A stretch of DNA of 64,000 nt, from assembly GCA_038087015.1 (NCBI GenBank), contig JASBNA010000044.1:248001-312000 (forward strand), given 5' to 3'. Under the pieces are notes generated by a model. It searched no databases. It was not told where the DNA came from and worked only from the letters and a program-made list of their open reading frames with translations. Below, in pieces: positions 1-14,144 of the stretch. The translations under genes were made by a program, and so were the position numbers. The stretch comes from Cerrena zonata. Taxonomy: Eukaryota; Basidiomycota; Agaricomycetes; Polyporales; Cerrenaceae. Numbering within the stretch: the stretch's first letter is position 1; each line of letters opens with the position of its first letter.

Positions 1-346
1 GACCGGTGAGCCCATTTCCTGGTAATACTACCCTAATATTTAAACCCTTGACTCTCTTTGTTACTGTTATGCCAGTGACTTTCTTTCCTTTAGTAACCCA
101 TCCTGGCCCATTGATAAAACCACTAGTGGAAAGCGTTGAAAAACCCCCAAAAAATCGATACTTCTTATTTCTTTTGCTGGTTTTTTTTTTTTGTTTTGTT
201 AGGCAAATTCTTTAAATTTTCTTTTTTTTTTTTTTTTGTTTCTTTCTTTTTTTTTTTCTTCCCTTCCATCACCTTAAAACTTAAACTACTATTCCAACTT
301 TATCCAAGACTAGACAGCTACTAGTTTTATAAAGACAGGTCTGAAC
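1..346. other. T-rich spacer, promoter of the RGS gene
   Basis: No gene is supported here. The stretch from about 178 to 260 is very T-rich, with several runs of 9 or more T, which is typical of a nucleosome-poor yeast promoter. The open frames present are short and low in complexity. The window edge may cut the end of a gene to the left, but no conserved coding sequence is visible. Confidence 0.5.
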
Positions 347-2188
347 ATGTCTTATCCATCCGGATTTAACTATCAAGCACCTATACCGAAAAAGGCCCCA
401 CCCACGTCACTTAATAGTCAGTATAATTACTCTTCTAATTCATCTTATAGTAATAGTCCATCAACGAGTCCAGTTCCAGATAAAAATGGACAACTTGGGA
501 ATAGTTTTATGTCTGAAAAGTCAGTGAATTCATCGGGAGCATCAATGGCCGGGTCGGTGTCCACTATAGTACCCAGTGGGGGAGGAAGTGAAACCACGGT
601 ACCTTCATTAGAAGAATTATTAGACGATTGTTTCCATGATGCAATTAATCAACCATTAAGCGCAAAAAGGAAACAAATGGTTAATAATTTTGAAAAATAC
701 ATGGCTTCTTTACATACCCAAGAGAATCTATCGTTTGTCATTGAAATATTCAAGTATGAATATTATTATGATAAGATTTTCCCTTATCATTTAGAAACTT
801 TAAGGTTAACCAGTCCTTCCCCATTGCATTATTCAAATAGTTTTTTAAATCGATCCTTAGATAAATCTTTAGATAATTTACCTTATCCAACTAAAAAAGT
901 TAAAAATAAAAATAGAAGTCGATATCATCAAAGGAAAAAATCTTCAAACTCCATAAAATCAGAAGATCATGAACCAACTCTGGTATTTGTGTCTACAATC
1001 GATGATTTAGGTAATGAAGATGAGTTTGCTTCGATTCGGGCAATCAATAATCCAACCCCAAATTCAAGTATGATGAATCAAGCCTGGGATTCTTTAAGAG
1101 AATCGAATTTATCCGATGATGATGACGATGACCAAAATAAATCAATAATATCAATATCAGATGATGATAGTCATTTAGATAGCTCGCCCGAAAATCCAAA
1201 TAATCCAACGAAAAAATTAACTTTTGAAGAACGTCAATTATTAACTAATCAATGGGACCTAATTTTAAATAATTATATTTATCATGATTCTCCTGAACAA
1301 ATTAACATCAGTCAAAAATCTTCTAAAGAAATCTTGGATGAAGATCATAAAGATGATGATGATGATGATAATAAAATTCACAATCCAATAAAATTAATGA
1401 GAGCTAAAAATGAAATCTTACAAATTATTAAAGAAAATGCTTATTTAAGTTTTATTAAAAAAAATCGTTCATTAAAATTAGACTCTTTACAAGATTCTAA
1501 TTCATTACCCAACTGTTGTCAAAAATCATCAAAATCAAATATACATGACCATCATTTATCTCCAGTGTCCCCTAATTCTTTACATAATCAATCAATATCT
1601 CCTCCAAACTTCATCCCCAAGGCTTCTTCATCTTCTTCTCCTAAATTATCAAATTCTCCAATCGATTTATCTTCAAACCTAAAGAAAAAATCAATCAAAT
1701 TCTCAAATTCTCCTCATGATCATAATGATATAATTTTTGGAGATGAAGATAATGATTTCTCTCGTTACTCTTCTTCTCCAAAATTAATTCCAAATGAAAA
1801 ACCTCCTCCTCCTGCGTCGTCTTCAACATCTCCTCAATTATCTTCTTTTGATAAATCAGTAACCCAATCTTCCTCAATTTCAAATTTATTAGGTCACCTT
1901 AAAATTCATACCGGTAAATCTCCAAATTCTTATTCTCCAAGTTATTCTGCAGGTAGTACCCCTACTACTCAACCAAATTTATCTTTCCCAAGATCAAATA
2001 GTAACCCTCAAAATAGAAATAGAAGTGGTAGCTTGATCAATCAACAATCAAACACTTTCGATAATGTGGTAACTCCTGTTAGACCAGAAAGCTCAATGGC
2101 AAACTTTTCCTCAGAAAATTCCGGCACCATTTTCAAATTTGGTAAAATTTGGAAAAGCAAAAAGAAACAACCTTCACAAGAAAACTAA
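347..2188 (+). CDS. RGS-domain protein with low-complexity linkers
   Basis: The 613-residue product has a Ser/Asn-rich N-terminus. At about residues 87-145 a helical block matches the start of an RGS (regulator of G-protein signalling) fold: an acidic LEELLDD segment, then FEKYMASLHTQENLSFVIEI and an aromatic-rich run. A long insertion with Asp tracts (about 258-263 and 340-346) separates it from a second helical block at about 293-385 that looks like the end of the same domain. The C-terminal 200 residues are Ser/Pro/Asn-rich and end in a basic tail. RGS proteins speed GTP hydrolysis by G-alpha subunits. The family call rests on pattern only, and the split domain makes it less certain. The ATG follows a T-rich promoter and is the first in frame. 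Confidence 0.6.
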   Translation: MSYPSGFNYQAPIPKKAPPTSLNSQYNYSSNSSYSNSPSTSPVPDKNGQLGNSFMSEKSVNSSGASMAGSVSTIVPSGGGSETTVPSLEELLDDCFHDAINQPLSAKRKQMVNNFEKYMASLHTQENLSFVIEIFKYEYYYDKIFPYHLETLRLTSPSPLHYSNSFLNRSLDKSLDNLPYPTKKVKNKNRSRYHQRKKSSNSIKSEDHEPTLVFVSTIDDLGNEDEFASIRAINNPTPNSSMMNQAWDSLRESNLSDDDDDDQNKSIISISDDDSHLDSSPENPNNPTKKLTFEERQLLTNQWDLILNNYIYHDSPEQINISQKSSKEILDEDHKDDDDDDNKIHNPIKLMRAKNEILQIIKENAYLSFIKKNRSLKLDSLQDSNSLPNCCQKSSKSNIHDHHLSPVSPNSLHNQSISPPNFIPKASSSSSPKLSNSPIDLSSNLKKKSIKFSNSPHDHNDIIFGDEDNDFSRYSSSPKLIPNEKPPPPASSSTSPQLSSFDKSVTQSSSISNLLGHLKIHTGKSPNSYSPSYSAGSTPTTQPNLSFPRSNSNPQNRNRSGSLINQQSNTFDNVVTPVRPESSMANFSSENSGTIFKFGKIWKSKKKQPSQEN

Positions 2189-2694
2189 TATCTTCATTTC
2201 ATATCTGTTCATCTGTTCATTTAATCTGTTCATTCAATCTGTTCATAAAACAATTTGTTTTTTCAATAATTCCTGTTCATAATCATTTTCATCTTTTCCT
2301 GTTATCCCAAGAAGCATTTTCACTGTATAATAGACTTTCCTCTTTTTTTCTTTTTCTTCTAGAGTATTATTAATCCTTTAATCCATTATATTTATTTCAT
2401 CATTTTGAATCTTTTTGAGTTGATTGTAATCTTTGTAAGTCAATTGCTGCTAATTATAATTGTAAAATAGAATAAATTTAATGGCTCGGTGTCCGGGTCT
2501 TTTGTTTTGATGGCTGGATTGTGTCGCAAATACCCCATAAAAAGGGATAATCATCCCTTATCAATGGTCATAAAATACATATTGCTACTTATTTGGCTAT
2601 TAACCTTCTTGCTGTCTTGAAATTGTCTAAAATTTTATTATCAGTGCCTCAATTCTTTTGGGAAAAGAAAAATTACAGTCTTTATGAAGCAAAT
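2189..2694. other. Spacer with short CTGTTCAT repeats
   Basis: This is non-coding sequence between two genes on the same strand. At about 2203-2256 an octamer, CTGTTCAT, recurs four times at short spacing just after the upstream stop codon, in the probable 3' UTR. The rest is AT-rich with no RNA gene or clear motif. Confidence 0.5.
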
Positions 2695-5600
2695 ATGAAG
2701 GATTCAAGCCTGAATGAATCAGCTTCCCAAAATGATAGTTCTACATTAGCATTCAAGAATTCAATCTTGAATGAAGATGACTCTCAAAATGAAGATGATG
2801 ATGACTGTGAATCTAAATTTGAAGCAATTTTTCAGGAACCAAATCAGTCATCAGATGTACCACCTAGCTCTTCAATCCCATTTGACATTCCATTCCATAT
2901 CTTGAAGAATATAACCCCAGTTAAATCAAAATTGAATCATTCTACTTCGGTAAAGTCTGATAACACTCACAAACTTAGAAAACAGCAGCAGCTTGAGGAC
3001 AAGTCTTTGAGATTGAGACAGAAGCAACAGTTGATCAATGAAAGAATTAATGAGGTCAAACGTCGCCAGGAAGTATTGATTGAGAAAAACTCTCTGAAAT
3101 TGAACAAGAGCTTAGAGTTAGCCAATGAAAGAAGAAACAAGTTTTTGCATGATGTTAAGAATAAGGCGAGGCTATCTTTTGAAAAACACCGCAAGTTTAC
3201 CACTTGTCTTCTAATTAAAGATGAGATATCGGTTGGCGATTCTTATATCAAGAAAGATTGTGACGAAAGTACCCCATGAAAGCTTAGGTCAGGGTTATTT
3301 TAATTCAGAAAAATTTAAAAAAAATCTTTTTTTCAAAGATGTTGCAAAATTTAGAAAGTTCCACCCCTTCGATACACTACTTGATAGTTCTTATAGGAGA
3401 AATGTATCTTTATTGAAAGATGGTTCAGAAATTTCTATCCTTATTTCGAGAATCTTACGATTTATCAATTTGCCCGATTTGGATAATTACAATCACTACA
3501 AGAATTTCAAATTTGCATTTATTTTAATATCGGATTTAAAAGATTCAATTAAATTGGGTCAACACTCAGGTATGAACTCTAATATCAATTCATCAATATT
3601 TCATGATCAATTGTATAGTGCGTTTAATCATAACTATACACGAATCGATGGACATGGTATAATTTCAAATTCATTACCGTTTTTAACTTTTAAGTTGGCC
3701 CATTGGTTAATTTATTCATTAGATGAATTTCTCAATTTATCTTATGAGAAGATATTAAATCCTATAAGTATCGAGAGGTTGAAATTAGGTAAAATTTGGA
3801 AATTTTATCACTATGTTTTCCAAATATTTAAATCCGTTCATTTGAGTAATTGTGTATCGATTGCAAATGAGGCATTAGATATTATAAACAAACAACTAGA
3901 AGTCCTTGATTTGGAGGAGAAAGATGTTGCTGTTGAAGGAATTGAACAAAATAAGAAAGACTTGTTAGCAAAAGATACTTTTTTAACAAAATTGAGCAAT
4001 AATGAAGCTGGTATTAAGGAGTGGACAGATATAGGTATACACCAAGGGGATTTTATTCAATCTATTCAAAGACTATGGAATCTAAAGTTTTTCCAGTACT
4101 TCCACTAATGAAGGCGGATTCTAGTCTTTTAGAAAACAAATACAGTGAAGAATATGTTGATGAAAATGTAAACCTCATCCAACTTGGCTCTAAAAAATTT
4201 TTCATTCCTCCTGCTATTAATCAATTGGCCTGGAGAAAGTTTCATGTTGACAAGTTTAGATCTAGAAAACTAGAAAAGAAGCATGCGTACAATATTCCGC
4301 AAGTGATTCAAACGGGGTTGAAAGCAAAACTTCCAAAGGCTAAAGCTCATATTGGCGACCACCAAGACTTGATAGCTTTGGGCTTAACCGATATCATTGA
4401 TGAATATGAAGATTTACAAAATGTTAAAGAATTTGGAATTTTATCTAACAAATTCCATCCAATCTTATGCCGAGTATTCACGAGACTATATCACTTTTGC
4501 TACTTTAGTGATACATGCTATAGGGATGCAGAGGCCAAGAACCTTTTACAAGATGTTCATCAGACATTTCTTAGATTGAAAGACTATATTGATGAGGAGC
4601 ATATTGAAATGGCTACGTATTCTGAAACCATCGATTACTTTAGATTGCATTTGATATTATTAAAAGCCCTAAGAGAGTTTGCCAGCCTCAACTGGATTGA
4701 TGGAAGCTTAATAAATCGGTTGGAAAGCGATTTATCTAAAATGGTTGATGAATTAATTGACCTTGATCGAGAAGAGGAATATGACCCTTACTATAGTGAT
4801 AGTAGCGATAGAGCACAAGAGTACATTCAGGGAGTAAAATCACAAATCATACTCCTTTATTGTGAAATAGAGTCCACACTTTTCAGAAAATGGTATGAAT
4901 ACTGTAAATTTGATAATATAAAAGACTATTTTAGGTTTGAAAATATTTTCACGTTTATTTCAAATGAAAGTCATAGAATCGAAATGGGGACTAATTCACC
5001 AACTTTCAGGTATCCCATTTTTTATAAATTCTATTACAAATATTATCCAGATCTTTATTGGAAATCCGATACAAGTTTCAAGTTTGATTATTTGAAGATG
5101 ATTCAAGCATCATATCATCTACCGAACTTTCAAACTGATCCGATGATATTCCAATCCAAAAGCTTGGAATTTCTTAGAAAATTACTCGTCTCATTTGTCA
5201 CTCACGATGATGGGAAATCATTGGATGAGAAAATCATCGATAGCCAGTTGGAGAATAACGAAGTGCTACACTTGTTTAAAGATGATTTGATCAAATTGCT
5301 AGTGCAATTTGAAAGCCTAATCAAATCCAACTATATTCTTATGTTTGTTGCAAACTTCGATGTAAATCGCAGGAACCTCTTGGTCTGTGAAGTTCAAGGC
5401 ATGGGTGAATATTTGATTAAAGGTTTTGAAGCAAGCTTGACAAACACGGATCTAGTCATTGATCAGTTCCTTGATAGGTTTTCGTATAGTTTGTTTCGGT
5501 ACCCTACTCTTGGAACTTTTTTGAAGAAACGAGTTTCTGCAAGAAGTTCCCATGCCGAAAGAATCATGAAATCCAGCTTCAAGTCGATTTGCCTCAGTAA

Positions 5601-5748
5601 AGACTACTCTAAGCTAACCCCAACCTTTAAATACGTACATCCCGAGTCAATGAAATTGATTTCATCTCTACACGAGCTAGTCAAGCTGAACTACGAAATA
5701 TATCATCCACTAATTAGTTGGCTTTTCAGAGATACTGGAGAACTCTAG
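2695..5748 (+). CDS. Possible TCP11/SOK1-family protein, interrupted by two frameshifts
   Basis: Three overlapping open segments (2695-3279, about 3215-4108, about 4030-5748) read as one protein of roughly 1,017 residues if two single-base slips are allowed. One is an extra A in the A run at 3217-3219; the other is a missing T in the T run at 4088-4092. The two cancel. The N-terminal part is acidic and Ser-rich. It is followed at about residues 100-165 by a very basic coiled region rich in K, R, Q and E, which resembles the start of T-complex-11 proteins such as yeast Sok1. The remaining 800 residues are helical with no catalytic motif I recognise. The start at 2695 is the first ATG in frame; the open frame upstream of it has none. 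Family assignment is tentative. If the sequence is correct as written, this is a broken gene. Confidence 0.5.
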
Positions 5749-5971
5749 AGATTCTTTCTTTTACTTTTTTACCTTTTTTTTACTTCTTTACCACCTTTTC
5801 TTCCCCTTTTTTTCCACATTCTTTTCATTACAATTGTGCTTAGACTCTGACACTGTAGCCACTGAGGGATTATTCAAAATAACTCAACCCATGGTCCCTG
5901 AGTTTATTGTAGAAGGTCAAATTTTGAGGCAATTTCAAAGCTGAAAAATTACTCATTCATCGTTGCACCTG

Positions 5972-6001
<30 letters not shown>
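5972..6001. repeat. Poly(A) tract, about 30 bases
   Basis: An uninterrupted run of about 30 A sits roughly 200 bp before the ARG5,6 start. Long poly(dA:dT) tracts commonly keep nucleosomes off yeast promoters. The length is likely to vary between strains and to be poorly sequenced. Confidence 0.85.
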
Positions 6002-6003
<2 letters not shown>

Positions 6004-6073
6004 AGACCCAGCGATAAAAGACCGCGCTTAATTTTGGTTGGTGGTTGTGTTGCCTAATTGAAAAAATTTTTTC

Positions 6074-6080
6074 TGACTCA
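6074..6080 (+). promoter_or_regulatory. Gcn4-type site TGACTCA
   Basis: An exact match to the general amino-acid control element lies about 120 bp before the ARG5,6 start codon. Gcn4 control of arginine genes is well established in yeasts, so this is a strong candidate operator. Confidence 0.75.
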
Positions 6081-6197
6081 ACGTAAATTAATATCAATTT
6101 TTTTAAAATTTTCACTTTTTCTTCTTTTTCTTTCTGGATTATTACTTAGTATATTGATTTAGGGTTGGTATCTCCATATTCATAGAGCAAGTTCGAT

Positions 6198-8779
<2,582 letters not shown>

Positions 8780-8970
8780 GTATTCATTTCTTTTTGACTT
8801 TTCTCTTCATATAAACTATTATATATTATTAACGTACTTTGAAGTATCTGTAGTGAAAATTTGTTAGTGCGCTCACTAAAAAAAACAGTATATGATAATT
8901 TTTGATTTTGAAAAATTATGTGAAATATCAGCCATTTATATTGAAGATAGCCTATTATACCAAAAGCAAG

Positions 8971-10380
8971 ATGTTAGTTCCACCCGATAACTTTGGCATG
9001 GTTGAGCCTGGGGTTTATCGTTGTTCAAAACTTGAAGCAGACCATTTTCCTTTTCTAGAGACACTCCAATTAAAATCGCTTGTTTTGTTGGATGCTGAAA
9101 AACCTCCCAGGACCCTTCGAAATTTTATTGAATCGAATAACGTTGAATTGTTCAGATTGGGAGGGTTAAAGATCACTAACCATTACCATACTGGAGAAAG
9201 TTCGAGCTCTAATAAAGATCATGATGAAGATGAAACAAATAGTTTGAATGGAGACCTGACATCGTCCAGCTCCAAGACCCAATCGGAAAATGGAGATGAA
9301 AAGGACTCAAACTCCCATTCCATCGATTTAGTATCATTGGATAATTCCAAGAGTAAAAGTGATCAATGGATGTTAATTGAGAAAAATTTGATTTTAGGAG
9401 CATTTGAAATATTATTTAACAAGACTAAACACAATCTACTCCTAGTTGATCTGACTCTGACTTTAGTAGGGATATTAAGGAAAATACAAAAATGGAATTT
9501 GAATTCAATTGTGAATGAGTATCGTATTTATACTGGTAATTCTAGTAAGAGTAATTATTATGCTCAAAATTTCTTAGAATTGATCCAAACTGAGTTGATA
9601 CCTTATGAGATTGATCAATTGAATCATCAATTAAAGAAACAACAAGAGCTGTCGAAACTTAAAAAGCAACAAGAAAATGAAATGCTACTGCTGTCACCTG
9701 CTTATCAAAGAAGTCCCGAGTTGAATAGAACTTTGTCGCGTAATAGATCGATTGATGATGGTTCACCCAGTTGGGATGAAGACCGGGACGACGTTCAAAG
9801 TCTTGACGATGACGACATTGATGAAGATTTCTTATCTTCCTCGCCTCAAATCCCTGCTAATTTATTGAAATTAGTTGAGATCAAAAAACATGAAAAGCTG
9901 CATTCAATAGACGACGAAAGAAATAGAATTCCTGGAACTTCTCCCAACTACTCAAGAAGCAGTAGGAATAGCAGTTTCACCAATGATATACTATTGAATG
10001 CCGCCAGAGGTAATTATGAGAGAAGAAGGTCTTCAATAGATTCTAAATTCATCAAGAGTCAAAATAAAAGTTTTCGTAACCAGAGCCCTACCACACCATC
10101 GTCATTCTCATCAAGGTGGTCATTTGAGAACACACCAAGACTACTCAGAGAAAAGGAATCAAAGAAGAACAGATTCGAAGATTTATCACCTGCTGAAATA
10201 CAAAATATTAGAGATACTTATGATTACAAGTACTATAAAAACCTTCATAAATTCCCGGTGAAATATGGTAATGTGGGGATAATAAAACTCAAATTACCAC
10301 CAGATAACAATTTACCTGATTGGTTCATTAGAGGACGGAATCATTGGGAGTACAATTTTAAAAAGTTGAATAATATTTAA
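8971..10380 (+). CDS. OCA4: OCA4-like atypical tyrosine-phosphatase-family protein
   Basis: The N-terminus (LVPPDNFGMVEPGVYRC, then ETLQLKSLVLLDAEKP) is the typical opening of the Siw14/Oca family of dual-specificity-type phosphatases. Where active members carry HCxxGxxR, this one has VDLTLTLVGILRKIQKW. The nucleophilic cysteine is therefore absent, as in the Oca4 branch, and catalysis is unlikely. A Ser/Asp-rich insertion sits at about residues 75-130, and the second half is a long low-complexity extension ending in a conserved-looking basic and aromatic block. In S. cerevisiae the Oca proteins form a complex linked to oxidant-induced arrest and inositol pyrophosphate signalling. The start is set at the ATG at 8971; the open frame upstream has no ATG. 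Confidence 0.75.
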   Translation: MLVPPDNFGMVEPGVYRCSKLEADHFPFLETLQLKSLVLLDAEKPPRTLRNFIESNNVELFRLGGLKITNHYHTGESSSSNKDHDEDETNSLNGDLTSSSSKTQSENGDEKDSNSHSIDLVSLDNSKSKSDQWMLIEKNLILGAFEILFNKTKHNLLLVDLTLTLVGILRKIQKWNLNSIVNEYRIYTGNSSKSNYYAQNFLELIQTELIPYEIDQLNHQLKKQQELSKLKKQQENEMLLLSPAYQRSPELNRTLSRNRSIDDGSPSWDEDRDDVQSLDDDDIDEDFLSSSPQIPANLLKLVEIKKHEKLHSIDDERNRIPGTSPNYSRSSRNSSFTNDILLNAARGNYERRRSSIDSKFIKSQNKSFRNQSPTTPSSFSSRWSFENTPRLLREKESKKNRFEDLSPAEIQNIRDTYDYKYYKNLHKFPVKYGNVGIIKLKLPPDNNLPDWFIRGRNHWEYNFKKLNNI

Positions 10381-10494
10381 TGAAGTAACGTTTAGTAACA
10401 TATATATTAAAATATACAGGTTTTATCCTTAAATTAAACGTACATAGACGAGAAGAACTGAATCAAATAAAATGGAATAATCAAAAAAGAAGGA

Positions 10495-11187
10495 TTATCC
10501 TCTTCTACCCCAAGTTGCTTTGCTACCAGAGCTATTATTCGCAGAAGTAGAGTTACCTGCAGCTTGACTAAGATTGTTCATACTTGGCGATTGATTCATC
10601 ATTCTTTCTCTTAGTCTCGAGGAATGGGCCCCCGACGTATTACTTCTAGCCGGAGCCGGAGCAGATTGAGCGTTATATCCTGATCCTGGAACTGCTTGTT
10701 GTCTTGATTTATTATATAAATCAAACAATTTACTAGAAGACCTTGGGGTGTATGAAGATTGCTTACGGCCCATCTCAGCTCCACCTTGGCTCTCTTGATC
10801 ATACTGCTGGTACTGCTGTTGAGGCTGGCCTTGTTGAGGTTGGTATTGTTGGGGTTGGTACTGCTGTTGATTGTAAGCACCGGTATTATATTGAGTACGA
10901 ACTGGTTGAAATTCAGAATTATGTTGGTAAGTACTTCTTGAATAGGATTGCTGTGATCTGGGATCTTGGTTGGCTTTTTTCACTCCTAACCATTCGGGAT
11001 AAGGTTCTCCTCTGGATTCAAAGAATTTAACAAATGCATTATGAATCAAGGTGTCGTCATTGCTACTACCATCTTTATCAGAATGAATATTTTGAATCCC
11101 TGAAGATATCGAAAGATTCGAAAACTTGGAATTGATTTTGGAAATAAACGATTTGGCAGGAGCCACGTTAGGTTCGTATTGACTCAT
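10495..11187 (-). CDS. MSO1: MSO1-like Sec1-binding exocytosis protein
   Basis: The 230-residue product has a short basic N-terminal segment (SKINSKFSNLSIS) followed by DTLIHNAFVKFFESRGEPYP and EWLG. This is the layout of the Sec1-binding region of Mso1. The middle is rich in Gln, Tyr and Pro, and the C-terminus is basic and Ser-rich and ends GRRG. Mso1 works with Sec1 and the SNARE Sso1 in vesicle fusion at the plasma membrane. The gene diverges from MSS116 and shares a 450-bp promoter region with it. The assignment depends on the N-terminal motif, because the rest is low complexity. Confidence 0.7.
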   Translation of the reverse strand: MSQYEPNVAPAKSFISKINSKFSNLSISSGIQNIHSDKDGSSNDDTLIHNAFVKFFESRGEPYPEWLGVKKANQDPRSQQSYSRSTYQHNSEFQPVRTQYNTGAYNQQQYQPQQYQPQQGQPQQQYQQYDQESQGGAEMGRKQSSYTPRSSSKLFDLYNKSRQQAVPGSGYNAQSAPAPARSNTSGAHSSRLRERMMNQSPSMNNLSQAAGNSTSANNSSGSKATWGRRG

Positions 11188-11637
11188 CTCTAGATATTAT
11201 GTAAATGTAAAAGATAGATAGTAGCCATTTCATACTTTTTTGTTTTTTCGTTCGTTCGCTTCGACTTATAAAGTGACAACCTGGTACCACTAAAACCAGA
11301 TGGTTCCAGCTGTTCTTTCCAAAGAGCCAATCTCAGCTTTGAACACTTCCACTGCTATAGTCATTGCCCAAAGCCGTCCTAAACCCTTTGATTTGTCTCT
11401 CCTTCACAAATGGGCTAGCCTGGGGACTTATGTCCCATTTTGCATACTTCCGGTCGATGAACCCTCGTATGTAGTCAGCTTGACCGCCTTTGTGCCCTCG
11501 GAAATTGCCCGCTTAGGTAAGAGGTTGTAACCGGATATCGTGAAGAACGAGATGGCCCATTTTGAAAAATTTAGATAACCAGGTATATTCAGAGTCTTCT
11601 TCTTTATAGGTCTTTTGCTACGATTATTCATTACAGT
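11188..11637. other. Divergent promoter, MSO1/MSS116
   Basis: The 450-bp spacer contains a somewhat GC-richer block (about 11290-11530) with 60-76-codon open frames on both strands. Neither has a recognisable motif. I see only shared promoter sequence. Confidence 0.5.
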
Positions 11638-13747
11638 ATGGCCTTATTCCGGGCTTTTTCAAAGACGCTTTTGTCCAGACTGGTTGTCAGTCTGGCTGCT
11701 GCTCGTTCGGTTTTGACCATCAGACCAATTAGACCATTTTCATCAGCCGTTATTCATCGTAATGAGACTATTCCAGCTGCTGCAAATGTTTCAGCAAATG
11801 CTAAGGATGTGAACGGTGTGGTTGAAGGTAAGGATGAAGCTAGTGAAGAAGAGAGTGTGGTTTCCGATGTACTTCCATCAACATTCCTTGAAGTTGCTGA
11901 ACATCCAGAAATTAACAAACATGTTGTCACTCCTTTAACTCATGTTGGTATTGGTTATAAAGACTTGACTCCAGTTCAACAGAGATCTATTTTACCGATG
12001 TTGAGAGAAGAAAAAGGTATTGTTTGTCGTGCTAAAACAGGTACTGGTAAAACTTTGGCTTTTATCATTCCAACTTTACATACTTGTCTAACAAGTGAAA
12101 ATGCTGCACAAATAAGAGATAATAAAGTACAAGCTATTGTTGTTGCCCCTACTAGGGATTTGGCTTTACAAATTGAAAGTGAATTCCATAAACTTATCTC
12201 TAAATTAAGAGGTAACCAAAGAAAGAATATTTCTTATCAAACCTTGATTGGGGGTCGTAAAACTGTTATCTCACCTCGTGATATCCCAGCTATTGTTATT
12301 GCTACTCCTGGTAGATTGTTAGACTGTTTGGAAAATACTCGTGGGTTCGCTAAAGCTTGTAGTGATATCAAATATAGAATTTATGACGAAGCTGATAGAT
12401 TATTGGATCAAGGTTTCGAAGAACATTTGAATAGCATAGATAGTCTTTTAAGAGGGGTCCGTAAAGACGCTTTGGTTCCAGATACTCCACTTAAATCAGT
12501 TTTGTTTAGTGCTACTGTTGATAGAAATGTTGATAAATTTGCACGTAATACCATTTCTAATAACTACAGATTTATTGATTGTGTTGATAAAGATGAACCA
12601 GAAGCTCATAAGAATATTCATCAAACTTTGGTTAAGACTGACAACATTTATCAATCTCAAATTGGTGCCATGTCATTTATCTTGAAAAATTTAAATAAGA
12701 ACAAAAATTTTAAGGCTATCTTCTTTATTCCAACTATTGCTGGTGTCGAATGGTGTACTTCTACTATAAATAGAGCCATCAAGAATAAGCTTTTCGATTT
12801 CCAAAAACGTCGAAGCTTTGTTACGCCTTTGCACGGTAAAATGACACAATCTCGTAGAGACAGAGCTGTCAAGAGCTTCCGTCAACTTGAATCTGGGGTT
12901 TTAGTTTGTACTGATGTTGCGGCTAGAGGTTTAGATTTTAAAGATGTTTCTCATGTTGTTCAATTCGCTCCATCTATCGATTTGGCTGACTATGTCCATA
13001 AAGTTGGTAGAACTGCAAGAGCCGGTGCTAAAGGTAAAGCCATTATCTTTAGTTCTCCTTGTGAATCTAATTATATTCGTATGTTAGAAGATCAAACTGG
13101 AATCACTTTCAATCAAGTTGAAAAGTATGAAGATTTTGAAACAGATGATCAAGAATTTAAAGAAAAAATTAACATGTTCGAAGATGAATTCGAAGAATAT
13201 GGAAACTCATTAATTTCGTTCTATAGAGCCCAAGCCGCTAGTTATAAATTCAACTTGAGAGCCGTCTTCGATGATATTGTCTCGCTTATGAGAGAATTCT
13301 TGAAGGATCCTGAATATAAATTTCCTGCTGGAAGAAGATTAGTTTCTGGATTGGGGCTTTCTTATAACGATATAAGTTCTATCATGGCTCTCCCACCTAA
13401 TATGTCTCCTAACGATCCTGCCTTCAAGCCTCGTGGTTCCAGTAAAAACAGAAGTGGTTCCGGATTTCGGTAGAGGTGGTTACAGATCTAAGAATAGAGA
13501 CTTTAACGATAGACGTGGTGGCTCAAGATTCAATGATAGAGGTTTCAATAGTCGTGGTTCTGACAGAGGTTTCAATGATCGTGGTTTTGACAGAGGCTAC
13601 AAGGATAGAGGCTTCAATAATAGAAGCTTTAATGATCGTGGTTTTGATAGAGGCTTTGATAGAGATTCATCCAGATATAACCAAAGAGATGGTAGTAGCA
13701 AATCAAGATTCGGTAGTTTCAGTGAACCTAAAAGATATAAGAATTAG
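11638..13747 (+). CDS. MSS116: Mitochondrial DEAD-box RNA helicase Mss116, tail frameshifted
   Basis: This RNA chaperone supports group I/II intron splicing and translation in mitochondria. Residues 1-36 are a basic, Ser/Leu-rich leader without acids. The helicase core follows, with AKTGTGKT (about 132-139), PTRDLALQ, TPGRL, YDEADRLLDQGF (about 257), SAT, FIPT, TDVAARGLDF and HKVGRTARAG. A helical C-terminal extension follows, as in Mss116 and CYT-19. The first frame stops at 13473 just after SGSGFR. The expected basic tail, about 88 residues of repeated GFNDRG/FDRG units, continues in the next frame to 13747. Removing one T from the run at 13465-13467 joins them as SGSGFGRGGYR. The slip would remove the RNA-tethering tail but leave the catalytic core. 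Confidence 0.9.
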
Positions 13748-14144
13748 AAGAGGGCCGACAGAGAAGAAGTTTCTAGCTTCTGATATTTATGAAACTAAGA
13801 ATAAATTTGACGTTTGTCGTTATCTTCCAACTATATTCAATGACTGATATGATTGACTGTTGAAGTTTCCCAATAATTTTTATTCATTTCTCCCAATATA
13901 TTTTTTGTTACTTTCTCCTTGTTTATAGTTTTGAATTGTGATGGATTTAGCCATTTCTATCAGGCTATTTTCCAAATTTTTAAGTGTATATAGTTTTAAT
14001 ATTTTGTATATATTATATATTAATTAATATTAAGTTGAATTATTAATGTAAACTGTGAGATTCATGCAAATTAAATGTAAGGAAAGGAATGAATATAAAG
14101 AGTACGAGTATGCAACTGATACAAAGAATATGAGAATTAAATTA

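Larger units (their letters stand above)
5749..6197. other. ARG5,6 promoter region
   Basis: This 450-bp spacer lies between the end of the SOK1-like gene and the ARG5,6 start. It has T-rich tracts after the upstream stop, an A30 homopolymer at 5972-6001, and a perfect Gcn4 site at 6074-6080. No other gene is visible. Confidence 0.7.

Noticed and set aside
3215..4108. Programmed frameshifting or introns as the cause of the split frames
   Set aside because: No GTATGT/branch/AG set or known slippery site at the joins; single homopolymer bases explain all cases.
11300..11530. 76-codon frame in the MSO1/MSS116 promoter
   Set aside because: No motif; an antisense frame of similar length exists. 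Kept only as spacer content.
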